The notes below the pieces were generated by a model that saw nothing but the letters and a program-made list of their open reading frames with translations, searched no databases and was not told the origin of the DNA. From positions 35,706,436-35,770,435 of the forward strand of contig NC_065879.2 in assembly GCF_932274485.2 (NCBI RefSeq): a stretch of 64,000 bases of DNA, in the 5' to 3' direction. Source of the DNA: Patella vulgata (taxonomy: Eukaryota; Mollusca; Gastropoda; Patellidae). The translations under genes and the position numbers were made by a program. Below are positions 1 to 10,180 of the stretch, in pieces. How positions within the stretch are numbered: position 1 is the first letter of the stretch; the number at the start of each line of letters is the position of its first letter.

Positions 1-893
1 TTCCATATTGGTATTTTTCTCTGGGAAAAGTTTGTGATATTTCAATTTTTCAAGAGAGAACTTGTTTTCATCGTTGTGATAATTAGTTGTGCAATGGATT
101 TTATCGAACGGGAGTTGATTACAAACACACAGGTAAGTTTATAATAACCAAAGTTAAGTAGTTTGTTCATAATCGAAGAAATCCGTTTAAAATTTACCAA
201 GACTCAGACAGTAAGCCAGTTCATAAAGCCACGGGACTCTCTTGAGATGGCAGCACCTGCTACCAATCATGTTTTGCCAGCCAATGAACAGACCGGGTTA
301 AAATCAATAGACTCAAGCCACATTGATCCGGCTTACAATACTAACCAAGAATTGGGTTCTTGGGGTCCGTTATCATCTACCCCTGCTAATAGAAATTACG
401 ACACTTCCTCATATGATGGTTTCCAAACCGCAGCCGCGCGTTCTAGAAGAACAAATGTTATTCCTTTTGCTGACGATAATCGGTTTAGGCTATCAACACC
501 TGATCGGTATAACAGACGCTAGGACATTCCCAGGGATTAGTTAACAGATTATATTGCTATAACTGTATGTAATATTCATGGATTGAATTCTGTCATTGAC
601 GATAATTCATTTATAAATTACATATCTGATTTTGATATTGTACTGTTGTGTGAAACCTGGTTGAAAAACAGTAATGAGAGTTTTACTATCGAAAACTTTT
701 CACCTGGGGTGTTTGTGCATCGCGGTAACTTGTATAAACTCGGTAAACGTAATTCAATTTGTGGTGGTCTAGCTGTTTTTCACAAACCAAGTCTAAACAA
801 CTATGTGTCTATAGTTAACACTGAGCCGTGGGGTCTATGTGTCGTAAAGTTAGATCGTTCTCTGTTCGCAAACTATTATACTGCCCGATATTT
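1..893 (+). mobile_element. 5' part of a non-LTR retrotransposon (LINE)
   Basis: Bases about 45-225 match, by eye, segments at 42553-42735 (inverted) and 43540-43728 (direct), so this is a repeated 5' leader. It contains ATG at 94 followed by a short frame and a splice-donor-like CAG|GTAAGT at about 131. An S/N/T-rich frame runs to 522 and could be the end of an ORF1; I recognise no domain in it. An endonuclease frame follows from 541. The element stops abruptly near 893, where unrelated coding-like DNA (BTB fragment) begins; RT and 3' end are absent. The element may start before the window. Clade uncertain (CR1-like from the endonuclease start motif). Confidence 0.6.
541..893 (+). pseudogene. 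LINE endonuclease (EEP/APE) N-terminal fragment
   Basis: The open frame starts after a stop at 538-540. It begins with the block ITVCNIHGLNS, then YISDFDIVLLCETWL, then GGLAVFHK and PWGLCVVKLDRSLF. In APE-type LINE endonucleases the N of the first block and the E of CETW lie in the active site that nicks target DNA for target-primed reverse transcription. The later catalytic blocks (GDFN, SDH) are missing because the element is cut near 893, so the fragment cannot be active. The frame is open to 948, but the last ~18 codons no longer resemble the family and belong to the downstream DNA. The start codon is unknown; no ATG precedes the first conserved block in this frame. Confidence 0.7.
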
Positions 894-1101
894 GGCCTGT
901 TCCGGTCCCAACCCAGACACCACACCCTTATTCACCGCTAACAGCTGACCTGAGGTTCGGACCACTGCAGCTGTCCAGTCCACACTCCCGAACCTTTCAT
1001 GAACGACCTCCCGAGCTCTACCGAAGATCTCTGGGTGCCTTTGGGAGTGGACCAGGGCTAAGCACCCGGATCCCCCAGTTTCTCCAAGCCGGTTGTTCTT
1101 G

Positions 1102-1525
1102 TGAGAGATCTCGTCCTGTGGACCGGAGTCATTGGTGGCCTTGAGTTTGGCAGTGGCCCTTCCAGAAGATCCTGTCTCTATCGCCTACCAGCCCACAAGT
1201 ATCAAGACTCTTCGACTTCGAAACTGTGTGGGATCAAAGAATAAGAGGATCTACCTCAATATCGGTGGCAAGAAGTTCGAGATGTCCGTTACCACCATGT
1301 TCAAGCCCTATTACGATGAGGACAGCCTATGCTACTTCATCGACAGGAACCCACGCTACTTTGAGATAGTCCTGGATTACTTGAGAAACATCAAAATAAC
1401 TCGAGTGTCACATCTACTAGCCAACAAACAGCTTCGAGCTACAGGTCATCTTATGTGAGACGCGGTTTTATCTCTTAGGCGGGCTGGAAAAGCTAATTGA
1501 AGAACGCCTGAAAAGAAGATTTTGA
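1102..1525 (+). pseudogene. BTB/T1 (K_tetra) domain pseudogene, Kv-channel or KCTD type
   Basis: The frame 1132-1458 contains RIYLNIGGKKFEMSVTT, then YYDEDSLCYFIDRNPRYFE, then IVLDYLRN. These are the hallmark blocks of the tetramerisation (T1/BTB) domain of voltage-gated K+ channels and KCTD proteins, which assembles the tetramer in the cytoplasm. About ten residues usually found between TT and the YDED block are missing. After LRN the frame drifts; in a second frame (about 1424-1525) the domain end resumes as CETRFYLLGGLEKLIEERL, so at least one frameshift separates the two. No channel transmembrane segments follow. Local GC is higher than in the neighbours. It is best read as a fragment of a host gene or retrocopy lodged next to a LINE; an orphan exon with an assembly error is the alternative. 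Confidence 0.7.
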
Positions 1526-1724
1526 TTATGAATTATTTTACCCAGTAAGCGTACCCGATCGATGTTATGTTTACTTTACCTGCAACAATCTAGAGTCCCA
1601 GCAAATAATTTTGGGTCCATGCGGCCATCTACAATGCATTCGGGGCGACTGCTGTAGTAATATGGATGGCAGGGATTTGTGCTAAAGAACACATAATATA
1701 TAAATAAATAATATTATGGTTTTG

Positions 1725-2446
1725 ATTAATTATTCTCCATTGCCAAACTATTAGCTATGGTATAAGTTAATGAAATATTGTGACAATAACAGGACATGGG
1801 GCCTAAAGACAAGGAATGGAGAAAAATGATGGCTGAAACCATATTGTTATCTTTCATAGTATTGATTCTAACTTCATAACCAAAATATAGAAAGTATATG
1901 CTGGTTAGTTTGATACGTTAACTGAGCTATGCTATAGATTAATGAACATGTTGGTCATTTACATGTTTCTTTGTTATAAAACATATACCATATTTGTTGA
2001 CCAAATTAGGTAATAATCCCTGTCGATATCCAGGTTGGGGTGCATGCCTATTCCATATTTGGAATTTAGCTGTTATCAGTCTTTTACGTAAACACCACAG
2101 ACAAAAGAATTGGCACCCATAAAAGAAGGAGTGAGGGCTAAAATAAACAGACGCGCATTGGATTCTTTAGATGACCATTTTACTAGGTCTAGCCACGCTG
2201 GTTAGGGTTGAGAGAAAGAGATGTTAATTTTAAATATTGTAATGTAGACTATTATGTAACTGTTGTGACATAAAAACGTTTAGCAAAAACACTATTGTTG
2301 TTCTTGTTACATATCTGAGTCGGTATCGTAAGAAAACACAATGGTGAAGTTATTCAGAAGAAAGATACAACAGTAGCAGCCCAGAGTCAAACAAACACTT
2401 TGACGATCATGCCAAAAGAGAGATATGTGGTAGTGCTACATATCTT
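1725..2446. repeat. Diverged direct duplication, copy 1
   Basis: This matches 3748-4942 in the same orientation over nearly its whole length (shared blocks include ATTAGCTATGGTATAAGTTA, CAATAACAGGACATGG, ATTCTAACTTCATAACCAAA, and GTGACATAAAAACGTTTAGC). Copy 1 lacks the ~436-bp segment that interrupts copy 2 after GTTAA. No coding potential is apparent. The family is unknown; it could be a non-autonomous DNA element or a local duplication. Confidence 0.75.
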
Positions 2447-3747
2447 ATTTGGTGCAAGTGACCAAGGATAGTGTACCATGGAGGATTGGAAGAAAATCTG
2501 TGGAAACCATTAATGGGGAGATACATTTTTTATGAACTTGCTTTAACAGACTAAAAAATGCTTTGTAGTTAATTTAAAATTAAAATTAAATAAGACGATA
2601 GGTATTAAAGAGTTTAAGTGTAGGAAATAAAGTATATTAAGATTAACAGGAACGCTACGAATTATCAAATATGAGTAGGGGTTGTAAATTGGAGTTATAT
2701 TTAAAGTAGGGCAATAGGGAGTAGGTTAATAACTTTAAGAAAATAAGGAATAATAAAAATAAATAAATAAATAAAGAATTAATGGTGTTTCCGGATCAGA
2801 GTGGAAAGACGGCAGAGCTAAGGGTAGACTTGGCCATGTTTATGCTTTGATTCGTTAAAATATGTGTTTGTCTTGTTCATTATAATATAGCTAACATGAT
2901 TTTGAGACCCTAGTCCAAAATCATGTTAATAAAAACATAGTTCTATTCTAAGTAAAAATAAAATGTCATGCGAATATACGGGCAATTGTTTGGCATTCTT
3001 GATAATGTTTATGTACCATTAATGTTGGAATAGGTGCAATACAGCAGTATAGTTGCTTTGGCTGACTTGTAAAACAGAAGTTAAAATTAATGAGATTAGG
3101 TCAATCTACTGGTAGTAGATGGTTGTATAACATGGATATTTTTTTTTACAAATTAGGATAACGTAAGCCTAATGGTGAAATGATAAAATAATATTGTAAT
3201 TGTTTTGTCGGAATTATAAAACAAAAACGAAATAATAGAATTGTAGATTACTGAGTTAAGGTCAAGAGGTCAAAGATAGTATGAAGATGAATAATTTAAA
3301 ACGGTTTTAGAATTCTGATGATTAAAGAGACACATTATCCGAGTTTATTAAAAATTCAATAGAGAGTAAGAGTTGATAATCAGATTTAAGAATAAAAATG
3401 TTAGATTAATATTAAAATAGAGTTAGATCTTAGTCTGATGGCAATGACATTTTTTGATTTGGCGGATGAAATGTCCACCCAACCAATCATCACAGAAGAG
3501 TGAAGAAAGTTCTTGGAAGTCAGAAGACTTGTGACTAACGGAATAACCTCTGGGTCAAGAAAAGAAAAGATTCACTGTTAAGAATTGAGATAGCTGAAAT
3601 ATACCAATAGAAATCCAAGAAGAGGAAATGGTTTTACCAACTTACCAAATTAAGATTTCCTGAGACAGAAGTTAAAGTTAAATTAAGTTTAGAGTTATAA
3701 TGTTTTGGATTTAGGATACTTTAAAAGAATCAAGAAACATTTTGATT
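2447..3747. other. AT-rich interval without recognisable features
   Basis: I see no ORF with family resemblance, no long inverted repeat and no match to the other repeats of this window. It separates the two copies of the 1.7/3.7-kb duplication. A short (AAAT)n run lies near 2756-2774. Confidence 0.5.
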
Positions 3748-4942
3748 AATTAGATTAATTATTCCCCATTGCCAAAATATTAGCTATGGTATAAGTTAAA
3801 CATACATTATGCAAGAGCTAAATTTGCCTATTGCAAGTCTTTATTTAGGCTTCAGATGTTATAGAAATTATTTATTAGACCTTTGTTTACACGACAACCT
3901 CAAAATCAACTCTCTAAACCCACGGATGGCTTGGATATAGTTTGGATTTAAACAGTAGTCCATTTAAAATTAAATCAATAAATGGCATATCAAGCTAACG
4001 TTTACCGTTAGTCGCTGATAGTCAATCAAACGATCGCCAATTCTCATAGACGGTGCAGACACAATTGATGCCTATTTCTAGTCCGAACTTCTAACAGTGA
4101 CAATTCCGTTCAGAACAAAGTAATTTGACTGAACTTTTCAACATTCTATTTTTTTATCATCTATTTTTGAATTATTATAGAAAGAATGGTCACTTCTTTA
4201 TAAAACTAATGTATCTTTAATTCTGAAACGCAAATTAAATTGTTTATGAAATATTGTGACAATAACAGGACATGGAGTCTAATGACAAGGAATCTAGACA
4301 TATACTGGCTGAAAAAATATTATTATCTTTCATAGTATTGATTCTAACTTCATAACCAAAAATATAGAAAGTATATGTTAGTTATTTTGACACGTTAACT
4401 GAGCTATAGATTAATACACATGTTGGTCATGTACATGTTTTTTTGTTATAAAACATATTTGTTGACCAAATTAGGTAATAATCACTGTCGATATCCAGGT
4501 TACGGTGCATGTCCATTCCATATTTGGAATTTAGCTGTTATCAGTCTTTTACGTAAACACCACAGACAAAAGAATAGGCACCAATAAAAGAAGGGATGGG
4601 GGGGCTAAAATAGACAGACGCGCATTGGGTTTTTTAGATGGCCATTTCCTGATGTAGTGGTTTCCTGAGTCTAGCCACGCTGGTTAGACTTTTACATGAG
4701 TAGGGTTGAGAGAAAAAGATGTTAATTTTAAATATTGTAATGTAGACTAGTGACTGTGTAACTGTTGTGACATAAAAACGTTTAGCAAAAACACTATTGT
4801 TGTTGCTGTTACATATTTGAGTCGGTATCGTAAGAAAACATAATCGTCAAGTCGTTAAGAAGAAAGATACAACAGTAGCAGCCCAGAGTCAAACAAACAC
4901 TTTGACGATCATACCAAAAGAGAGATATGTGGTAGTGCTACA
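3748..4942. repeat. Diverged direct duplication, copy 2, with internal insertion
   Basis: Bases 3748-3806 and 4243-4942 correspond to 1725-2446. The intervening 3807-4242 is absent from copy 1 at the matching position (after GTTAA) and includes a member of the dispersed family marked by ATGCAAGAGCTAAAT, which also occurs near 16990 and 60740. The simplest reading is an insertion into copy 2 after the duplication. Confidence 0.75.
3807..4242 (+). repeat. Dispersed repeat G, copy 1
   Basis: This contains ATGCAAGAGCTAAATTTGCC, then a TATTAGACCTTTGTT-like block and AATCAACTCTC. The same order of blocks is seen at 16981-17165 and 60690-60990, and the far end appears inverted at about 26640-27040. 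It is non-coding. It is inserted in copy 2 of the 1.7/3.7-kb duplication. It may be a MITE or SINE; termini are not resolved. Confidence 0.65.
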
Positions 4943-5340
4943 ATGCTAAAGGAAAGGGTGGGGGCAGCCTGGGGTCTCGCAACTTGATGTGTTCATTCGA
5001 ACATGACCCAACTGTCTTGGCCGGCGATTACTTATCAATAGGTACCGGCTGACAAGCATATGTCAACACAGGATGGTACGCAAACGTGTAAACAATTTCC
5101 CGCCAGAAGCTACAAATAACGGGTATGACAAAATGTCATGGATAAATAACTATGTAATGGTGGGGGGGGGATAGAATCACCATATCTAACGATTAATGGA
5201 ATCGCGAAGTACTTCAAATAAAAATAAAGGCTTCGTTTCGGGAACAAAATGTTACTTTCACTTTATTAGCGGACGAATGGATCAGACTGACGGGTTGTTA
5301 GCTCATGTTGTTACCTAACTAAGGAATTGGGTTATTCTTC
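4943..5340. other. Uncharacterised interval with a G-run
   Basis: This mixes a moderately GC-rich segment (4960-5110) with a poly-G tract at about 5161-5170. I find no domain-bearing frame and no match to other repeats here. Confidence 0.4.
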
Positions 5341-5449
5341 TACGGAATAACAAAGTTATAAATAATATAGAGCGAAGCTCTAAAGCACCGCGCTTCAAGC
5401 TCTTTTCCGGTAACACAGGAGCGTAATTGAAAATGTCACCCACAGACTG

Positions 5450-6648
5450 TTGATTAATAATAATGATATGTATATCGCGCAACTATTCAATCCACTAGGG
5501 AATGCACTAGGCGCTAGAAAATGTTCTCACTTTGGAGTGTTAATGATAGTGATTAAACAACCAGGTTTTCACTTTGGATTTAAAAACCGACACAGATGCA
5601 CATTGTCAGATATTTTCTGGAAGTGTATTGATGCGCTATATCGAAAAGTTCTGGACCCAAAAGATTTCAAATTATAGACATGTACATTCAATAACAGTTT
5701 CCCTTCTGATCTCAATGATCGTTTAGGTTGATACAGTGATACTAGATTTTGAAGGTAATCTGGCGCGGATTTGTTTATCGATTGATAGGTTAACGATAAG
5801 ATTTTAAAGTTGATCCTTTCTCGAACACGGAGCCAATGTAATTTGTTCAAGACTGAGGTGATGTGTGATCTTGATTTAGTTTTTGTGACAATGTAAACAG
5901 CGCGGTTTTGTAATCTTTGGAGTTTTGAAATCTGTTCGTACGTAATACCAGTTAGTACCGAAGTACAATAGTCTATTCTGGACAGGACGAAGGATCGAGC
6001 TAAGGTTGCAGCAGCGTCTTCTGTTAATAGATGGACCCTATCCTTCGGAGATGGAAATGACATATTTTGCAGATGTTGTTCACCTGGTTTTCAAAACTGA
6101 GACGAGAATCGACAAGAATTCCAAGATTTCTTACAGTTCTAGACACAGGAATTTCGGTGTTTCCAATGTTGATCGATCGAATGTTACATTTCTTAAGTCT
6201 GTTAGCAGACCCACGAGAAGAAACTCAGTTTTTTCATCGTTGAGTTTAAGCATATTGGATGCCATCCATTTTTGGACATTATCGAGACACCCTTCCAGAT
6301 TCTTGATGACATTTTGATCGACCGGAAGTGGCTTGAAGCTATCAATGAGCTGAGAATCATCAGCATAAAAATGATAGAGCAGATTGTGATCATGGATAAG
6401 TTTACCTAACGTTTTTGTATACATTGTGAAGATTATCGGGCCCAAAACGGATCCTTGGTGAACACCACATAAGAGTTGCTGATGACTTGATGAGGAGTTG
6501 TTAACTTCAAGATACTGAAATCGTCCTGTGAGATAGGATGAAAACCATTTTAGAATGGATCCAGTTAGTCCATAATCTGATGACAGTCAATCCAGTAGGT
6601 TGCCGTGATCAATAGTATCGAAAGCTGCTGATAAATCCAAAAGGATTT
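5450..6648 (-). mobile_element. 5'-truncated CR1/L2-like LINE
   Basis: The minus strand carries the second half of the reverse transcriptase, the C-terminal connection domain and a 3' tail. The 3' end (plus-strand 5450-5465) reads as (ATT)n on the minus strand, typical for this LINE group. It is 5'-truncated within the RT fingers at about 6648, as expected for target-primed insertion. The host site is a J repeat. Confidence 0.75.
5545..6645 (-). pseudogene. CR1/L2-like LINE reverse transcriptase, C-terminal half
   Basis: Reading on the minus strand from 6645, FDTIDHGNLLD-type sequence (with the first RT aspartate in LSAAFDTIDH) is followed by QGSVLGPIIFTMYT and FYADDSQL (catalytic YADD, within about 6360-6380). 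The C-terminal block comes next, with ARSFVLSRIDYCTSVL, KLQRLQNRA, LNKLHWLRVRERI and KILSLTYQS, which is characteristic of CR1/L2/Jockey-group LINEs. It copies the LINE RNA at the nicked target. The parts lie in more than one frame (about 5569-6063 and 6131-6445 are the longest open pieces), with a further shift near the C-terminus, so it is dead. The N-terminal RT and the endonuclease are absent. Confidence 0.8.
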
Positions 6649-6690
6649 TTTACAAAATTTCAGACCGGAACCATATGAAATCACGTAACT

Positions 6691-7080
6691 AACAGAAATA
6701 ATTCTACAGTTATTTTTTTTAAATTGAACACTCACAAATACAATTTAAATTAAAAACATACGCTGTCTTTCACGAAATAAATCTCTAAATAAAAATGAAT
6801 GAAATGTGGTTTTATGGCACGTCAGCTCCAACCGGGCTATATTGCGCCAAACATATGGTGAAATTATTTGAGACAAAATAAATGAAATCACGGAAATATA
6901 TTTATATCCATAAATAAAAACAAATATCACAGATAATATATAAAATTAAAAATAAATATCAAATACTTTATGAATAAACAATTAAAATGAAAGATGGGTT
7001 ATATATATATATATATATTAGCACAACCGCAAAGCTGCACTACTTTGTTTCACGGTAAATGATGAAAAGATAAAAAAAAA
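6691..7080. other. AT-rich spacer with (AT)n
   Basis: This is strongly AT-rich, with an (AT)n run at about 7001-7019. There is no supported gene. It separates two unrelated LINE insertions. Confidence 0.5.
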
Positions 7081-7177
7081 GGTATGCCGACACAAACTGA
7101 TTTCAGCACTGGTTTAATAACATTTTAACATTTTAAAGTACTTTTCGTCCGTCTTGGGACTATTCATAAATAATGTC

Positions 7178-7324
7178 ATTGTATAAAGATGGACAGTATA
7201 GTATATTTATACATATTGTATAAAGATGGACAGTATAGTATATTTATACATATTGTATAAAGATGGACAGTATAGTATATTTATACATATTGTATAAAGA
7301 TGGACAGTATAGTATATATACAAT
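7178..7324. repeat. 37-bp tandem repeat, about 4 units
   Basis: The unit is TTGTATAAAGATGGACAGTA followed by TAGTATATTTATACATA, repeated four times, the last ending TAGTATATATAC. Units are identical by eye, so the amplification is recent or homogenised. It lies immediately 3' of the ORF2 stop of the minus-strand LINE, i.e. inside its 3' UTR. Confidence 0.9.
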
Positions 7325-7625
7325 TAAAACTTATAATAAAATTTTGTCTCTTTCGAAAAGTTTAGAATCTTACAATATAGCTCCGGTTGAGCAAATAAAT
7401 GTTGTAATGTCTGACGACGGTAATATTTTGATCTAATATTTCCAAGATACTTGCACTCAATCAAAATGTGCTTCATCGTCAAAGGAACATGACAGCGTTC
7501 ACATTCTGGTTGAGGCTCTCGCTTCAAGATGAAAATGTGAGTTAAAAATGGATGACCAATGCGAGAGCGACACAAAACAATTTCATCCCTCCTGTTGGTT
7601 CTTTAGGAGTTGGCCCAATCTCCTA
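7324..7625 (-). pseudogene. LINE ORF2 C-terminal tail
   Basis: The minus frame contains CRSRIGHPFLTHIFIL, ECERCHVPLTMKHILIEC and IRSKYY. The CX2C...HX4C cluster (CERC...HILIEC) is the conserved zinc-binding tail found at the ORF2 end in I/Nimb/Jockey-type LINEs, after RT and RNase H. Upstream (7576-7625) a stop interrupts the stretch before the RTNRRDEIVLCRSR block. It ends at a stop at 7324. It belongs to the same element as the endonuclease at 8522-9027 in the same orientation. Confidence 0.7.
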
Positions 7626-7634
7626 AGAGGGGCT

Positions 7635-8521
7635 TAATGTGATGGAGGTTTTCTCTGACTTTTTCATAAGTAAGATAAACATTATTCGAAATGCTCCCAC
7701 AAAATCATGCCATCTAGACGATATACCAACATGGCTCTTAAAGATATGTTTACCACACCTGCTTCAGATATTATTCACTTTAATAAATGATTGCATCTCT
7801 AGCTGCCAGTTTCCGACTGCATTCAAAACGGCCCATGTCAGACCATTACTAAAGAAGTTAAACCTTGATCCAGACTGTCTTAAAAACAACCGACCAGTAT
7901 CAAATTTATCGTTTGTTTCGAAAGTCATCGAGAAAGTTATTGCTGAACAACTCAAAGAACATTTTACTCATGAGAATCTCTCAGACCCATTTCAGTCCGC
8001 ATATCGTGACAATCATAGTTGTGAAACTGCACTAGTCAGAGTGAGTAATGACTTATTGCGTGGTATGGACAACAAGTGTGTCATATTGTTTGTTTTGTTT
8101 GATCTATCTGCAGCATTCGACACTATTGATCATCATATTTTACTTCACAGACTCAAATATAGGTTAACATTATCTGACTCTGCTGTAAAGCTTATTCAAT
8201 CATACTTATCTAATCGTACTCAGATTGTATGTGTAGACAATGCTAAATCAAATCCAGCCCAAGTAAAATTTGGTGTTCCACAAGGATCGGTCTTGGGGCC
8301 AATTCTGTTTACTATCTATACCTCTCCCCTTGGTGAAATCATCCGCAAACACTGTGTAGACTACCATCTTTTTGCAGAAGACACTCAACTCTATCTAATA
8401 GGACCACCATGTGATATTCCAGACAAACAACATCAAAGTATGGATGACTCCAAACTTTCTCAAACTGAACTCTGACAAAACAGAGTACATGACCATTTGC
8501 TCAAAATCATATGTTTCATCA
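7635..8521 (+). pseudogene. CR1/L2-like reverse transcriptase fragment
   Basis: The frame 7639-8475 covers most of an RT domain: DDIPTWLLK (fingers), VRPLLKK, NNRPVSNLSFVSKVIEKVI, FQSAYRDNHSCETAL, FDLSAAFDTIDHHILL (first catalytic D), VPQGSVLGPILFTIYTS and FAEDTQLYL. The last block should read YADD; here the first catalytic position of the pair is E, so the active site is lost. After about 8440 the family sequence (FLKLNSDKTEYMT) continues in another frame, showing a frameshift. There is no endonuclease and no 3' tail. It sits on the opposite strand inside the gap of an I/Nimb-like LINE. RT clade inferred from memory of CR1/L2 motifs. Confidence 0.8.
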
Positions 8522-9027
8522 TTAGATAGTCACCCAGCACAAATTATTATTGTTAATGAAGTCTACTATTTGTCTACCTCTTAAGCTATCATCAGGACTA
8601 CCCCAGAGTGGATGATGACCATTGAAATCCCCCATAAGAATATATGGGAGAGGAAGCTGGGAAATAAGGTCATCAAGATCTCTGGGGTTTAAATTTAGTC
8701 TTGGTGGTAAATAGATCGAACAGAGCGTAAAAGGAATGTGTAATGTCACCCGGGCAGCTACTGCCTGCAAGGGAGTATCCAGGGTAACTTGACTGTGTGG
8801 AATGTTTCCATTGACAATAATGGAAACACCATCATGTGCTCTACCATCAGTGTTTGAAAAATGATGGTAAGAAACAAAGTGCCCGAATGACAAGCTATCA
8901 TTACTTTTTCAAAAAAGTTTCTTGTAGACAAATAGCTAATGGATTTTTTATTTTGAATTAAAAGTTGAACTTCATTAAAATTTGGCTTAAGACCACGACA
9001 ATTCCATTGTAGAATGGAATTAACCAT
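8522..9027 (-). pseudogene. LINE ORF2 endonuclease (APE/EEP)
   Basis: The minus frame starts at about 9027 with SILQWNCRGLKPNFNEVQLL (the N of QWNCRG is an active-site residue). After one frame change it continues as HDGVSIIVNG, CSIYLPPRLN, and PYILMGDFNGHHPLWG (the D and N of GDFN are catalytic), then RGRQIVDFINNNNL. This nicks the target strand during retrotransposition. The final SDH block and all RT are missing because the frame ends at 8522 where the opposite-strand RT fragment begins. Two overlapping pieces (8522-8893 and 8758-9027) show at least one frameshift. Confidence 0.8.
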
Positions 9028-9039
9028 ATTCAGGGAGGT

Positions 9040-10160
9040 TTTACAGGACTTCTATGAGGTTTGTTATGGGGAGGGGCGTTGTGTATATCAACAACAGTAA
9101 TGTCCTCCTCCTCCATCGACTCAACTCCAAATCGATTATATAAGTCTATTGGACCGGGACCTTTCCGGTTCCCTTTTTTACATTTATCTTGAGAAGAGGC
9201 TGTTTTTTAAATTGGCTTCTCGGGTATAGAAGGCTTTTGATTATTACCTCCTCCCTTGATGCCAGTATGTTTATTACTTTTATTATTATTTTTATCCGAG
9301 CTGACAGACGTTTGTGATGAGCTCAAAGCACTCGTTGAAGCGTTTTTGTTTTTATTATCCTGTAAAACCAGTGTTTCTCCTTTTAGGCAGGATTCAGATG
9401 TCTGAACGCTAATAGATCTTGTTTGGACTTTCGCTTTACTGGCGAAAGATCCAGTAGGTGGAATAAATGTTGTTATTTCCACTTGTTTTTGGCGTCATAA
9501 TAAGGAATCTTCCTTTCAGACATCACCTGTTGAATTTTCTTTTCCTTTTGCCATATAGGGCATTCTCTGGAATATGCAGAATGCTTTCCCTTGCAGTTAA
9601 CACAGCAAAAATCAGCAGCACAGGTAGAGCTCTCGTGACCATCAAGGCCACACCGGGCACACGTCTCTTTACCTGTGCATACAGTTTTGCTGAGACCGTA
9701 CTTTTGGCATTTAAAACATCTCAAAGGATTAGAAATGTAGGCATCAACAGGAATATTAAGATAACCTGCCTTGATCGATTTCGGGATGTCGGGACGATTA
9801 AAAGTGAGGATGTATGTACTCGTGGGAACAATTTTATCGCCACGTCGGACACTGATTCTTTTAACATGTGTCACATTTTGTGATGATAAATGGTCTACCA
9901 TTTCTTCCTCACTGCTGCCTTCAAGGTCCCGGCAGCGAATAACACCTTTAGATGAGTTGAGAGATTTATGTGGAGTTACTTTGATAGAATAGGTACCAAG
10001 CATTTCCGATTTAAGTAGCACCGCGGCGTGCTGCTCTTTTGCACATTCTATCAACAGTGCTCCACTTTAAAGTTTCTTGACAAATCGGCCCGGTTTGTCG
10101 CGACGCAGGAGTGCCATCACGTAGTGATCTCTAAAACTATTATGGCCACTTCCGCCTTCA
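9040..10160 (-). pseudogene. LINE ORF1 (nucleic-acid-binding, zinc knuckles)
   Basis: The main frame 9473-10054 encodes 193 residues: a conserved N-terminal block (GVIRCRDLEG, ILTFNRPDIPKSIKAGY) and three zinc knuckles. Knuckle 1 (residues 113-126) has lost its His (Leu at 121); knuckle 2 (C132, C135, H140, C145) is canonical CCHC; knuckle 3 is C151, C154, H158, C165. It then ends with CPIWQKEKKIQ. An S/K/N-rich tail continues in another frame at 9207-9482. Upstream of 10054 the family continues after a stop. ORF1p coats the LINE RNA. It lies 5' of the endonuclease in the same orientation, as usual for two-ORF LINEs. Confidence 0.8.
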
Positions 10161-10180
10161 TTTCTATCGGGTTTGGAGCT

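Larger units (their letters stand above)
5341..6690 (-). repeat. Inverted copy of repeat J, split by a LINE
   Basis: Bases 5366-5449 are the reverse complement of the unit that is tandemly repeated at 58384-59522 (shared CTCTTTTCCGGTAACACAGG and GTCACCCACAGACTGTTGAT). The match stops at 5449, where a LINE 3' tail begins, and resumes just beyond the LINE at about 6652-6672 (TTTCAGACCGGAACC against the family TTCAGACAGGAACCGG). The LINE therefore landed in the A/T run of a J copy. Confidence 0.65.
7081..10180 (-). mobile_element. I/Nimb-like LINE, interrupted
   Basis: The minus-strand order is ORF1 (about 10160 to 9040), ORF2 endonuclease (9027-8522), foreign DNA (8521-7630), the ORF2 C-terminal zinc-binding tail (7625-7324), and a 3' UTR (7323 to ~7081) with a 37-bp tandem repeat. 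Two ORFs, CCHC knuckles in ORF1 and the CX2C...HX4C tail in ORF2 point to the I/Nimb/Jockey group. The RT domain of this element is not present; a CR1-like RT fragment lies in the gap on the opposite strand. Several frame breaks exist in both ORFs. Confidence 0.75.

Noticed and set aside
6745-6930. Short minus frame as a small membrane protein
   Set aside because: Low-complexity AT-rich sequence without recognisable motif or repeat context.
7324-8521. Reading the plus-strand RT and the minus-strand tail as one LINE
   Set aside because: Opposite orientation and different clade features show two elements.
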